Assembly: GCF_004322755.1 (NCBI RefSeq)
Contig: NZ_CP036401.1
Span: forward strand, 7,316,001-7,380,000
DNA: 64,000 nucleotides
Direction: 5' to 3'
DNA from: Pseudoduganella albidiflava
GTDB taxonomy: Bacteria > Pseudomonadota > Gammaproteobacteria > Burkholderiales > Burkholderiaceae_D
Shown here: positions 28,614 through 41,519 of the stretch, piece after piece
How positions within the stretch are numbered: the first letter of the stretch is position 1
Layout: the number at the start of each line of letters is the position of its first letter
Made by a program: the position numbers and the translations under genes
The notes under the pieces: model-generated
Databases searched by the model: none
Seen by the model: only the letters and a program-made list of their open reading frames with translations
Told to the model about the DNA's origin: nothing

Positions 28614-28933
28614 TACTTGATCTTCAGCCTTTCCACCGGTTGGCCACCGACCAGGTGGCTGTCGATGATTTCGTCGATGTCGGAAGTGTCCACGTAGGTG
28701 TACCACGTGCCCTCGGGATAGACGACCAGCACGGGACCGTGCTCGCAGCGGTCCAGGCAGCCGGCCTGGTTGATGCGCACGCCGCCCGCGCCATTGATGT
28801 CGAGCTGCTTGCAGCGCTTTTTCGCGTGCTTCTGCGCCTGCTCCGCGCCGCGCGGGCCGCAGCTTTCGCGGCCGTCTTCCCGCGTGTTCATGCAGAAGAA
28901 CACGTGGTGCTTGAAATAGGGAGTCTCGCTCAT
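28613..28933 (-). CDS. Thioredoxin-like [2Fe-2S] ferredoxin
   Basis: A 106-residue protein with cysteines at 14, 25, 59 and 63 (FFCMN, RESCG, GCLDRCEHGP), the C-x10-C...C-x3-C spacing of thioredoxin-fold [2Fe-2S] ferredoxins. VVYPEGTWYTYV near the end is also typical. It would act as a soluble electron carrier. The ATG at 28933 is preferred because a GAGGC box precedes it; an ATG eight codons earlier is possible. It is coupled to the downstream hydrolase gene. Confidence 0.88.
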   Translation of the reverse strand: MSETPYFKHHVFFCMNTREDGRESCGPRGAEQAQKHAKKRCKQLDINGAGGVRINQAGCLDRCEHGPVLVVYPEGTWYTYVDTSDIDEIIDSHLVGGQPVERLKIK

Positions 28934-29082
28934 GCTTGCCTCGTGATTGCCTCGCATCTGCGGCGCTGTTGTTGCGCTGTTGCTGCGCCTGTGCCGCGAA
29001 TGCGAGGAGAAATTGCGTCGAATGTGCTTCGGTTTGCTTCCTGTGTGCCTTGCTGGAAGCCAGGCCGTAATGATACCCGCGA

Positions 29083-30288
29083 TCAGGATTTATTGAGTTT
29101 ATGGGATGGCAGCCACAGGAACCACAGTGCGCAGAAGGGCCACAGCAGGGACAGGAACTGGGCTGCGCCGTTGAAGTTCAGGAATTTCCCCTGCACCCAT
29201 GCCTGCATGGTGGCGCTGAAGTAGGGATTCACTGGGGTGCTGTTGACGACCACGATGCCGAGCAGGATGGTGGCGATCGCCAGCCGCCGTTGCGCCACCA
29301 TCGGCGCGAACGCCAGGCCCGCCACCATGATGCCGCCGATCAGGAAGCCGCCCTGGGCGCCGGGCGTGACCCAGGCGAACGCGTTGTCGGGCGTGAACAG
29401 CAGCGCCGAGGCCAGCGTTTTCGTCAGCACGGCCATGGCCAGCAGCACGGCCGCCAGCAGCACGCGCGGCGCGGGGCGGCGCATCAGGCACAGCAAGGTG
29501 AGAGCGCCGCCGACCATGCCGCACGCGGTGATCATCGTTTCGGACAGCCAGTACTGCTCCACCGTCAGCTCCGGATCGGGGCGCACGTAGGCCAGCAGGT
29601 CGATATCCATTTCCAGCAGGTCGCTCAGCCAGCCGGACAGCGTTGGCAGCACCTGGCCCTGGCCGAACAGGAACGAGGTGGGGTAGATCTGCGCCAGCGG
29701 CCACAGGGCCACCAGCACCAGGCCCTGGCTGGCGTGCAGCGCGAACCAGCGCTGCCGCAGGCGGTACAGGTGGCTGGTATCGAGCAGCTTGCGGGCCGTG
29801 AGCACGCCGATCAGGCCACCGATCGCGCAGCCTGCCGTATTGGTATAGAAGTCGAGGTTCGACGATACGCGGCTGGGCAGGAAGGTCTGCACCGCTTCCA
29901 TCAACCCGGAAACGAACGCGCCGAGCAGGGCCGCGGCGAGAAATGCCAGGATGCCGCGCAGCGCGGGGTGCAGCGCATAGGCGATCAGCATGCCGAACGG
30001 GATGTAGCCGATCACGTTGACCGTGGCATCGAACTTCGTCCAGTAGCGCGGCATCGACGTGTGCTCGAGGAAGATGAGCGGCGACAGGCCCTGGTTGTGC
30101 CAGCCGGAGAATGGGTACCAGCTGGCGTAGATGATCAGCAGGAGGTAGGCGAGCAGGCTGGCGCGGGACACCGGCGAACCGCGCTTCGGCCGCGCGTCCG
30201 CAGGCGGCCCGCCCGGTCCCGGTGCTGGCGGAGGCGGTGGCGCGGGTGGCGTGCCCGCCGCCGTGCCGGCGCGTTCGTCCCCGGTCAT
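29083..30288 (-). CDS. VanZ-family membrane protein
   Basis: A 401-residue protein. After a 40-residue Pro/Ala-rich cytoplasmic start it has many hydrophobic helices. The VanZ-like part shows YASWYPFSGW, FDATVNVIGYIPFGML and FLPSRVSSNLDFYTNTAGCAIGGLIG. About ten membrane segments are predicted in all. VanZ proteins are poorly understood; one member affects teicoplanin resistance. The gene begins 2 nt after the lipoprotein gene and is probably part of the Mla-type operon. Confidence 0.82.
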   Translation of the reverse strand: MTGDERAGTAAGTPPAPPPPPAPGPGGPPADARPKRGSPVSRASLLAYLLLIIYASWYPFSGWHNQGLSPLIFLEHTSMPRYWTKFDATVNVIGYIPFGMLIAYALHPALRGILAFLAAALLGAFVSGLMEAVQTFLPSRVSSNLDFYTNTAGCAIGGLIGVLTARKLLDTSHLYRLRQRWFALHASQGLVLVALWPLAQIYPTSFLFGQGQVLPTLSGWLSDLLEMDIDLLAYVRPDPELTVEQYWLSETMITACGMVGGALTLLCLMRRPAPRVLLAAVLLAMAVLTKTLASALLFTPDNAFAWVTPGAQGGFLIGGIMVAGLAFAPMVAQRRLAIATILLGIVVVNSTPVNPYFSATMQAWVQGKFLNFNGAAQFLSLLWPFCALWFLWLPSHKLNKS

Positions 30289-30290
30289 GC

Positions 30291-30932
30291 TCAGCGCGGC
30301 GGCAGCGTGGCCAGCCAGGCGAGGAGATCGGCCGCGATCGCGTCCGACGTGGCGGCCAGCGCGCTGGCGCCACCGGCCGCGTCCGCGCTGGGCGCCGGAG
30401 CCGAGCGGGTGAACGTGCGCTGGTCCACCAGCTGGTGGCCGCGGAACAGCGAGGCGCGCAGCGAAATGTGGGCGGTGCTTTCCGTGGCGCTGGCGAAGTT
30501 CTGCGAGAACTCGTCCATCTCCAGACGCAGTACCGGCAGGCCGCCGGTGGCGTCGCTGATCGACAGTACCTTGACGCCGCCCTGCGCGATGCGTGCCTTC
30601 AGCCGCTGCGACAGCAGCTGCAGCGGCGTGGCGGCCCAGCGGTTATACGCATAGGGCAGGGCCTGCTGCGCATTGGCGTATGCGAGGCGATAGAACATGC
30701 GGTCCGTATCGAGCGTGGCCGGGCCGCTCACGTCCGCCACGATCAGTGCGGGATAGCTGGCCGCGGCCGGCGTCGGCGTCACGGGAGCAGCCACCGGGCC
30801 GAAATCGAAGCTGGTGGGGGCCGGACCCTTGGTCGAGGCGCAGCCGGCCAGCAGGGCCGCCGCCAGCACGATGGCGGCGTTCCTGCACAGACGGTGGCGG
30901 AAGCGAAACTGTTTCATGGTGTGGTCGTTCAT
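30291..30932 (-). CDS. ABC-type transport auxiliary lipoprotein (PqiC/MCE-associated)
   Basis: A 213-residue lipoprotein with signal peptide and lipobox LLAGC (acylated Cys31). The body shows the pattern of auxiliary lipoproteins of MCE transport systems: YPALIVADVSGPATLDTDRM, then FYRLAYANAQQALPYAYNRW and a LSQRLKARI helix. Such proteins sit at the outer membrane and partner with MlaD/PqiB-type proteins in lipid movement across the periplasm. It follows mlaD by 21 nt. The ATG five codons downstream (MKQF) is an alternative start. Confidence 0.83.
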   Translation of the reverse strand: MNDHTMKQFRFRHRLCRNAAIVLAAALLAGCASTKGPAPTSFDFGPVAAPVTPTPAAASYPALIVADVSGPATLDTDRMFYRLAYANAQQALPYAYNRWAATPLQLLSQRLKARIAQGGVKVLSISDATGGLPVLRLEMDEFSQNFASATESTAHISLRASLFRGHQLVDQRTFTRSAPAPSADAAGGASALAATSDAIAADLLAWLATLPPR

Positions 30933-30953
30933 CGCGTGGTTTTCACTCCATCG

Positions 30954-31892
30954 TCACTTGGCAGGCGCCGCGAAGCCCGGTTCGCCGGGGCCTGGCGCCA
31001 CATCCGGCGCGCCGAACAGGATGCTCTGCGGGCGGTCGTTCAGGGTATTCATCGTGCGGCGCACCGAGCGCATCGACGAGCGGGTTTCATCGGTCAGCGC
31101 CGTGATGCTCGGCAGCGTTTCCAGCTGCGCGCCGGTGGTTACCGCTTCCACGCCATTGACGGCGCGGTCGACCGAGTCGCCGATGCGTGTCAGCGTGCCT
31201 TCCGGTCCGTGCAGGCTTTGCGACAGCGCCGTCACGTCCTGCGCGAGCGTATTGACGGAATCGATCGCGGTCTCCGCCTTCGCGGCCAGGGCGGGCAGCC
31301 GCTCGAAGGTCGGCTCCAGCTGGCCGGGCAGCGCCTTGTAGCGGTTGACGGTCTCGCTCACGTCGGAGAACGCGGCCAGGATCGTCTTGCGGTTTTCATC
31401 GCTGAGCAGGTCGTTGAGTTTCACCGTCACCTGCTCCGCTTGCGACAGGATCGCCGTGCCGCGCTTTTCCAGCTGGTCCAGCAGGCCGGGGCGCAGCGGG
31501 ATGCGGGCGGGATTCTGCTCATTGGTGGCCAGGCGCTGCGAACCCACCGATTCATCGTCCAGCTGGATATACGCGATGCCGGTCACGCCCTGGTAGCCCA
31601 GCGTGGCGTAGGTGGTGCGCGTGATCGGCGTGGCCGGATCGATTGCCAGGTGGATCAGGATCTGCCCGGCCATCTTCGGATCGAAGTCGATGGCGTCCAC
31701 CTTGCCCACTTCCAGCCCGCGGTAGCGCACCGCCGCCTGCGGGTTCAGGCCGGGCACCGCCAGCGTGGTCGCCAGCAGGTACGGATCGTATTCCACGCGG
31801 TCGCGGTTGAACCAGATGCCGAACAGGACGGCAGCCGTGAGCAGTGCCAGCGTGAAGATGCCGGTCATGAAGGCATGCGATCGGTTTTCCAT
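30954..31892 (-). CDS. MlaD/MCE-domain protein
   Basis: A 312-residue protein with an N-terminal membrane anchor (GIFTLALLTAAVLFGIWF). An MCE domain follows at about residues 38-115 (VPGLNPQAAVRYRGLEVGKV, then GYQGVTGIAYIQL), then a long helical C-terminus with coiled-coil character and a Pro-rich tail. MCE proteins form hexameric rings that bind or channel lipids in the periplasm. It lies 39 nt downstream of the ATPase gene. Confidence 0.9.
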   Translation of the reverse strand: MENRSHAFMTGIFTLALLTAAVLFGIWFNRDRVEYDPYLLATTLAVPGLNPQAAVRYRGLEVGKVDAIDFDPKMAGQILIHLAIDPATPITRTTYATLGYQGVTGIAYIQLDDESVGSQRLATNEQNPARIPLRPGLLDQLEKRGTAILSQAEQVTVKLNDLLSDENRKTILAAFSDVSETVNRYKALPGQLEPTFERLPALAAKAETAIDSVNTLAQDVTALSQSLHGPEGTLTRIGDSVDRAVNGVEAVTTGAQLETLPSITALTDETRSSMRSVRRTMNTLNDRPQSILFGAPDVAPGPGEPGFAAPAK

Positions 31893-31931
31893 GTGTACTC
31901 CTTGTCTGCTTGTTGTCTGCTCTCGGGCGGG

Positions 31932-32762
31932 CTACTGCAGCGCTTCGAGTGCGCGCTTGCCCCGGTCGCCGAGGAAGAACTCCTTGATGAACGGGTGGTC
32001 CACGCCGATCACGTCGCGCGTCGGCCCCACCGCGATCACGTGCTTTTCGGCGAGGACCGCGATGCGGGTGGACAGCGCGAACAGCGTATCCAGGTCGTGC
32101 GTCACCATCACCACCGTCAGGCCCAGCTCGCGGTGCAGCGACTTGATCAGCGAGACGAAGCTTTCCGAGCGGTCCGGATCCAGGCCCGCCGTCGGCTCGT
32201 CGAGGAACAGCAGCTTCGGCTCCAGTGCCAGCGCGCGGGCGAGCGCCACGCGCTTGACCATGCCGCCGGAAAGGTCGGACGGCATCTTGTTGGCATGCTC
32301 CGGCCCCAGGCCCACCATGTTCATCTTCAGCAGCACCGCATCGCGCACCAGCGCATCGGGCAGCACGCGCAGCTCGCGCATGGGCTGCGCGATGTTCTCG
32401 AATACCGTGAGGGCCGAATACAGCGCGCCTTCCTGGAACAGCATGCCCCAGTGATTGCGCAGCAGTTGCAGCTGGGCGGGCTTGGCCTGCGTGATGTCTT
32501 CGCCGAAGATGCGCACGCAGCCCTGCGATGGCCGCTCCAGGCCCAGCATCTGGCGCAGCAGCACCGTCTTGCCGGTGCCGGACCCGCCGACGATCGACAT
32601 GATCTCGCCATCCTCGATCGTCAGGTTCAGGTCATTGTGGATGATGGTCTTGCCGAACCTGGTCTGCAGGCCGGTGATCTCCACGACAGGGACGCTGCCG
32701 TCCAGCGTCAGTTCGCTGGGCCCTGCCGGGCAGCTGCGGTCGAGGTCCTCATCCGTTGCCAT
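31932..32762 (-). CDS. ABC transporter ATP-binding protein, MlaF-like
   Basis: A 276-residue nucleotide-binding subunit. Walker A is GGSGTGKT, the signature is LSGGM, Walker B is LLFLDEPTAGLDP, and the H-loop is in VTHD. It closely fits the MlaF type (LTFFENIA-like segment SALTVFENIAQPMRE). It powers phospholipid movement with the MlaE permease. The frame is open far upstream inside mlaE, but the ATG at 32762 gives the family N-terminus and shares one base with the mlaE stop. Confidence 0.93.
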   Translation of the reverse strand: MATDEDLDRSCPAGPSELTLDGSVPVVEITGLQTRFGKTIIHNDLNLTIEDGEIMSIVGGSGTGKTVLLRQMLGLERPSQGCVRIFGEDITQAKPAQLQLLRNHWGMLFQEGALYSALTVFENIAQPMRELRVLPDALVRDAVLLKMNMVGLGPEHANKMPSDLSGGMVKRVALARALALEPKLLFLDEPTAGLDPDRSESFVSLIKSLHRELGLTVVMVTHDLDTLFALSTRIAVLAEKHVIAVGPTRDVIGVDHPFIKEFFLGDRGKRALEALQ

Positions 32763-33886
32763 CAGAACCCCACGCCGTTGAAGACGATCGCGAACACGGC
32801 GTCGGCCAGGATCACCACGGTGATCGCGGTCACGACGGAAGTGGTGGTGCCGCGGCCCAGGCTTTCGGTGTTCGGCTGGATGCGCAGCCCGAAATGGCAG
32901 GACACCAGCGCGATCAGCATGCCGAAGACCGCGCCCTTGCCCAGCCCGATCATGTAGTTCGCCAGCGGTACCGCATCGGGCAGCTTCTGGATGAAGTAGC
33001 GGGCCGACAGGTTCAGTTCCAGCTTGGCCGATACCATGCCGCCGATCAGGGCCATCGTATCGGTCCAGATCACCAGCAGCGGCATCGAAATCGCCAGGGC
33101 CACCACTTTCGGCATCACCAGGCGGAAGCCGTGCGAGATGCCCATCACCAGCATCGCATCGAGTTCTTCGGTAACCCGCATCACGCCCAGCTGCGCGGTG
33201 ATCGACGAACCGGAGCGGCCGGCGACCAGGATCGCGGCCAGCAGCGGGCCGAGTTCGCGGATGATGCTCATGCCGAGCAGGTTGACGAGGTAGATGTCGC
33301 CGCCGAAGTTGCGCAGCTGCTGCGCGGACAGGTAGGACAGCACCACCCCGATCAGGAAGCCCACCAGCGCGGTGATGCCGAGGGCCTGGAAGCCTGCGTG
33401 GAAGATGTTGGCGGAGATTTCCTTCCACGGTCCGCGCTGCGGCGCGGCGACGAAGCGCCACAGGTCTTGCACCACCTGGCCGATCAGCCGCACAAAGCCT
33501 TGCAGGTGTTCGCCGAAATGCAGCACGCCACTGCCCAGCGTGGTGATCCAGTTCATGTGCAGGCCGCGCTGGCGGGGCAGTTCCAGCTTGCCCGTGGCCT
33601 CCAGCCGCTTGAAGAATTCCTCCTGCCCGGGCGCCAGCTTCAGGCTGGCGGGCCGCTTGTACTCCCAGGCCTGCCAGAACAGCTGCGCGCCGATGTGATC
33701 CAGGCTGTCGATCGCGGAGAGGTCCCATTGCGCATCGGGGCCAGCACGGCCCAGTTGCGTGGAAATCGCCTTCATTGTCTTGCGGTGAGCCAGCGCGTGG
33801 ACCTGCCATGTGCCATCGGCGGTCACCGTCGCTCCCGCCGTGCCGCCGGGGTCAAAAGTTAAGGTTGGCTCTTGTGCAATGGGCAT
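32762..33886 (-). CDS. MlaE-type permease with N-terminal STAS-like domain
   Basis: A 374-residue protein. Residues 1-100 form a STAS-like domain (WDLSAIDSLDHIGAQLFW), the role played by separate MlaB in E. coli. The permease follows with NLLGMSIIRELGPLLAAILVAGRSGSS, the MlaE hallmark, and VTEELDAMLVMG. It is the membrane subunit of an ABC lipid transporter between outer and inner membrane. It is first in an operon of permease, ATPase, MCE protein, lipoprotein and VanZ. MlaC is absent here. Confidence 0.92.
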   Translation of the reverse strand: MPIAQEPTLTFDPGGTAGATVTADGTWQVHALAHRKTMKAISTQLGRAGPDAQWDLSAIDSLDHIGAQLFWQAWEYKRPASLKLAPGQEEFFKRLEATGKLELPRQRGLHMNWITTLGSGVLHFGEHLQGFVRLIGQVVQDLWRFVAAPQRGPWKEISANIFHAGFQALGITALVGFLIGVVLSYLSAQQLRNFGGDIYLVNLLGMSIIRELGPLLAAILVAGRSGSSITAQLGVMRVTEELDAMLVMGISHGFRLVMPKVVALAISMPLLVIWTDTMALIGGMVSAKLELNLSARYFIQKLPDAVPLANYMIGLGKGAVFGMLIALVSCHFGLRIQPNTESLGRGTTTSVVTAITVVILADAVFAIVFNGVGF

Positions 33887-33972
33887 GTCGCCAGTGTAAG
33901 TGAGATTCGTTTCGTTCGCTACAGCCCCCGGCTCTACCGTGTGTCGGAGCGCGCTTACGTGCGCTCGGGTGC

Positions 33973-35451
33973 TCAGGCGGCCAGGTGGCGCGCCTGGCGC
34001 TGCGGGGCGGCCAGCGATGGTACCGGTGCCGCGGCTTTCTGCTTCACACCGTGGCCATCGCTCGCCAGCAGGGCGTCGACGCCTTCGATACCCAACTGGC
34101 GCAGGTACTTGCCGGTGAGCGCCGCCAGGCGATCCAGCGCGATGCGATGGGTGGCATCGGTGTTCGCATACAGCCAGTCGGAGAAGGCCATGAAGCTGGC
34201 GAACGGGCGTTCGCCCAGCAGCACCGGCGTGACGTGGGTGAATCGGCCGGAATTCGCCACCAGGTCCCAGTAGCGGGCGAAGCGCACCAGGCGCTGCATG
34301 GTGGGGAAGTCGATATCCCGGTTCGCCAGGATCGTGTACGGCGGATGCGGATCGAACACGAGGCCGAAGGCTTCCGTGTGCCGGATGATCGGCGTACCGC
34401 GCAGGCGCTTCAATATGCCGAACTGGATTTCATGCGGGCCGAGGGCCCACAGCTTGTCGAACCCCTCGGCGAAGCTCTCCACCGTCTCGCCGGGCAGGCC
34501 GGCGATCAGGTCGACGTGCATGTGCACATGCGAGTGCTCGCACAGCCAGCGGATGTTCGCCGCGGCCTTGCCGTTATCCTGCTTGCGGGAGATGTTCGCC
34601 TGTACCGTTGGATTGAAGCTCTGGATGCCGATCTCGAACTGCAACGCGCCGGGCGGGAATTTGGCGATGCCTTCCTTCAGCGCATCCGGCAGGTGATCGG
34701 GCACCAGTTCGAAGTGGGCGTACACCGGGTCTTCCGGGTTCGCGGCCAGCTTGTCGAGGAAGAACTGCATGATCTTCAGGCTGGTCTTGATATTCAGGTT
34801 GAACGTGCGGTCGACGAACTTGAACACGCGGGCGCCGCGCGCATGCAGCGCCTCCATCTCGGCCAGGAAGGTGTCGATATCGAATGGCCAGGCGGTTTTA
34901 TCGAGGGCGGACAGGCAGAACTCGCACTTGAACGGGCAGCCGCGCGACGCTTCCACGTACAGCGTGCGGTGGGCGATATCGTCGTCGCTGTACAGGGCGT
35001 AGGGCAGGGCGATGTCGGCCATCGGCGGCTGTACGCCGGCGTGCACTTTCATGAGCGGCTTCGGCCCGTGCAGGATTTCGCCGCACAGTTTCGGGAACGT
35101 GACGTCGCCCCACCCGGTAACGACATAGTCCGCGAGTTGCGCGATGGGCTGTTCGTTCGTCTCATGCGAGACCTCGGGGCCACCCAGGACGACGACAATG
35201 TGTGGGGCCACCCGTTTCAGCATGGCCACGAGTTTGGTGGTTTCTTCCACGTTCCATATATAGACGCCGAATCCCACGATCCTGGGAGCGTATGCCAGGA
35301 TGCGCTCCACCATCTCTGTTGTCTTCGCGCCGATGACGAACTCCTGGATGCGCGTTTCATTCTTGAGCTCTCCCATATTGGCGAGCAGATAACGCAGGCC
35401 CAGCGATGCGTGGGTATAGCGGGCATTGAGGGTGGAAAGCAGGATGGACAT
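33973..35451 (-). CDS. B12-binding radical SAM protein (DUF4080-type)
   Basis: A 492-residue protein. The N-terminal B12-binding Rossmann domain shows VGFGVYIWN and VVLGGPEVS. The radical SAM domain has Cys172, Cys176 and Cys179 (SRGCPFKCEFC), which bind a [4Fe-4S] cluster. The C-terminal ~150 residues match the DUF4080 extension. The expected chemistry is radical, perhaps cobalamin-dependent methylation; the substrate is unknown. The gene is monocistronic, reads away from rrn copy 1, and has its start 44 nt from the rrn P1 -35 box. Confidence 0.88.
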   Translation of the reverse strand: MSILLSTLNARYTHASLGLRYLLANMGELKNETRIQEFVIGAKTTEMVERILAYAPRIVGFGVYIWNVEETTKLVAMLKRVAPHIVVVLGGPEVSHETNEQPIAQLADYVVTGWGDVTFPKLCGEILHGPKPLMKVHAGVQPPMADIALPYALYSDDDIAHRTLYVEASRGCPFKCEFCLSALDKTAWPFDIDTFLAEMEALHARGARVFKFVDRTFNLNIKTSLKIMQFFLDKLAANPEDPVYAHFELVPDHLPDALKEGIAKFPPGALQFEIGIQSFNPTVQANISRKQDNGKAAANIRWLCEHSHVHMHVDLIAGLPGETVESFAEGFDKLWALGPHEIQFGILKRLRGTPIIRHTEAFGLVFDPHPPYTILANRDIDFPTMQRLVRFARYWDLVANSGRFTHVTPVLLGERPFASFMAFSDWLYANTDATHRIALDRLAALTGKYLRQLGIEGVDALLASDGHGVKQKAAAPVPSLAAPQRQARHLAA

Positions 35452-35494
35452 GAACTTCTCGGGGGGGCGATCGCGGAATTGCGCATTTTACCCC

Positions 35495-35523
35495 TTGCGC
35501 GGCGGCAGGCGTTTCGTTATAGT
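35495..35523 (+). promoter_or_regulatory. rrn copy 1 promoter P1
   Basis: TTGCGC, 17-nt spacer, TATAGT. The same arrangement recurs upstream of rrn copy 2, which supports it. Confidence 0.6.
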
Positions 35524-35602
35524 TCTGTCCCTCGCAGCGAACAACGACGCAGCGAGGTGTTGAAAGCGCAGTGATGGATACTGAGGCTGCAAACTGAGGG
35601 GG

Positions 35603-35631
35603 TTGACGAGCTGCACGAAACACCGCATAAT
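35603..35631 (+). promoter_or_regulatory. rrn copy 1 promoter P2
   Basis: TTGACG, 17-nt spacer, CATAAT, about 285 nt before 16S. It is conserved at the same distance in rrn copy 2 while surrounding bases differ. Confidence 0.75.
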
Positions 35632-35733
35632 CTCATCTCTCTGCTGCTGACAAACACAACGATTTGTCGCCGGGTCGAACGAAAGTTCAACGAGATCCGC
35701 AGCAAGCCCGAAGTTGAAATACTTGGGCAGAAT

Positions 35734-35745
35734 TCTTTAACAATC
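35734..35745 (+). promoter_or_regulatory. boxA antitermination element in rrn leader 1
   Basis: TCTTTAACAATC, a boxA-type sequence bound by NusB/S10. It is repeated in the 16S-23S spacer of both operons. Confidence 0.65.
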
Positions 35746-35915
35746 AACAGTCGATAAGTGTGGGCGTTTGATGTGATGTGCCCAGGACTTCGGTCCTGAA
35801 GCTCAAAATATATAGCATCAAACGCTTACACAAGAAATAAACGTGATCATCTTCGGATGATTCGTCAGTATTCTTGAGTAAGTGACCCCGACAGAAATGT
35901 CGGACAACAGAGATT

Positions 35916-37449
<1,534 letters not shown>

Positions 37450-37527
37450 GAGTCGGCACTGATCGCAAGATCGTGCATCAAACGCTCACACTTATCGGCT
37501 GTTGTTAGAGAAACAGTAGAAGCGCGC

Positions 37528-37604
37528 GGGTCTGTAGCTCAGCTGGTTAGAGCACCGTGTTGATAACGCGGGGGTCGTTGGTTCGAGCCCAACCAGACCC
37601 ACCA
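37528..37604 (+). tRNA. tRNA-Ile (GAU)
   Basis: 77 nt; acceptor GGGTCTG / CAGACCC, anticodon loop TTGATAA (GAT), encoded CCA. Located in the 16S-23S spacer. Confidence 0.97.
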
Positions 37605-37611
37605 CGAACAC

Positions 37612-37687
37612 GGGGGATTAGCTCAGCTGGGAGAGCACCTGCTTTGCAAGCAGGGGGTCGTCGGTTCGATCCCGTCATCCTCCACCA
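37612..37687 (+). tRNA. tRNA-Ala (UGC)
   Basis: 76 nt; acceptor GGGGGAT / ATCCTCC, anticodon loop TTTGCAA (TGC), encoded CCA. It starts 7 nt after tRNA-Ile, while in copy 2 the gap is 24 nt. Confidence 0.97.
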
Positions 37688-37760
37688 TCGCTTCTGTTAA
37701 GAAATCAAATCTAAGCCCTGCGGTTTAAATTTGATCTTTTAGAGATCACTGCTGTTTCGC

Positions 37761-37772
37761 TCTTTAACAATC
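37761..37772 (+). promoter_or_regulatory. boxA element in rrn spacer 1
   Basis: TCTTTAACAATC upstream of 23S, the usual site of spacer boxA. Confidence 0.65.
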
Positions 37773-37894
37773 TGGAAGAAGTAAAGTTTTATTAAGCGTA
37801 TTCAGCAATGAATACACTTAGGGTAGTGTTCCGAAAGGAACGCATACAAAAACTCATCAAACACAGTAGTAAATGCTTGCGCTATAGCCGTCAA

Positions 37895-40784
<2,890 letters not shown>

Positions 40785-40905
40785 GACGGTTATGAATCAA
40801 TGATGATTCCTCGCATTTACTCTTTGATGAGAGTTACCCTCGCTTTACTTCTTCCGGATTGAGCAGTGACGTCGCCCCACAGGGGACGGCACTGCGTACA
40901 AGTCA

Positions 40906-41021
40906 TGCCTGATGACCATAGCAAGTCGGTCCCACCCCTTCCCATCCCGAACAGGACCGTGAAACGACTTTGCGCCGATGATAGTGCTGCAACCAGTGTG
41001 AAAGTAGGTTATCGTCAGGCT
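40906..41021 (+). rRNA. rrf: 5S ribosomal RNA, copy 1
   Basis: About 116 nt. TGCCTGATGACC at the 5' end pairs with the 3' end ATCGTCAGGC. The conserved CCCATCCCGAACAGG loop is present. Confidence 0.95.
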
Positions 41022-41032
41022 GTTATACCGAG

Positions 41033-41064
41033 AAAAGCCCACCAGTGATCTGGTGGGCTTTTTT
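41033..41064 (+). terminator. rrn copy 1 terminator 1
   Basis: Stem AAAAGCCCACCA / TGGTGGGCTTTT, then further T, 12 nt after 5S. Confidence 0.85.
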
Positions 41065-41157
41065 CATTTGTGCTTATGGATTGCAGCATGCTGTCGGGCT
41101 CCGCTTCAAGCTGTCGAATGCGCCGATTGCTCCGCCGGGCACTGCCCGACGTCGCTA

Positions 41158-41196
41158 CTGCAACCAGTGTGAAAGTAGGTTATCGTCAGGCTGTTA
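41158..41196 (+). pseudogene. 5S rRNA 3'-end fragment
   Basis: Thirty-nine bases identical to 40987-41025, i.e. the last 35 nt of 5S plus the first 4 nt behind it, followed by its own terminator. The 5' two-thirds of this second 5S are absent. The DNA just before it (41121-41155) resembles the DNA downstream of the IS element of copy 2 (61203-61245). Confidence 0.85.
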
Positions 41197-41201
41197 CATA
41201 G

Positions 41202-41236
41202 AAAAACCCCGCTAGCGTGTGCTGGCGGGGTTTTTT
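41202..41236 (+). terminator. Second terminator behind the 5S fragment
   Basis: Stem AAAAACCCCGC / GCGGGGTTTTT, followed by one more T. The context TAGAAAAACCCC is like the terminator of rrn copy 2. Confidence 0.85.
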
Positions 41237-41270
41237 GCTTTTGGCCACCCCAATTGTTACCGAAAAAACC

Positions 41271-41485
41271 GGGGACAGGCTCCGATTTCGCCGCGAAACC
41301 TGTAGCAAAACCGGGGACAGGCTCCGATTTCGTCTGGAAACCTATAGCAAAACCAGTGACAGGCTCCGATTTCGGGAAACCTTTCGAAAACAATCGGAGC
41401 CTGTCCCCGGTTTTCAGAAACCTTTCGAAAACAATCGGAGCCTGTCACTCGTTTTCAGGAAGCTTTCGAACATAATCGGAGCCTG
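41271..41485. repeat. Array of ~42-bp units, three direct then three inverted, next to IS copy 1
   Basis: The core GGGGACAGGCTCCGATTTCG starts at 41271, 41313 and 41355 (period 42), the third unit slightly diverged. The inverse core AATCGGAGCCTGTC starts at 41392, 41433 and 41474 (period 41), the last cut by the IS after CTG. The two halves can pair into a large hairpin. Spacers also contain short repeats (GAAACCTTTCGAAAA). No cas gene or CRISPR-like unique spacers are present. Confidence 0.85.
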
Positions 41486-41519
41486 TGAAGTGACCCCAGG
41501 AAGTTGGACGGTTTGTTAG

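Noticed and set aside
41271..41485. CRISPR array
   Set aside because: Units occur in both orientations with similar, not unique, spacers, and there are no cas genes or leader. It fits a REP-like array better.
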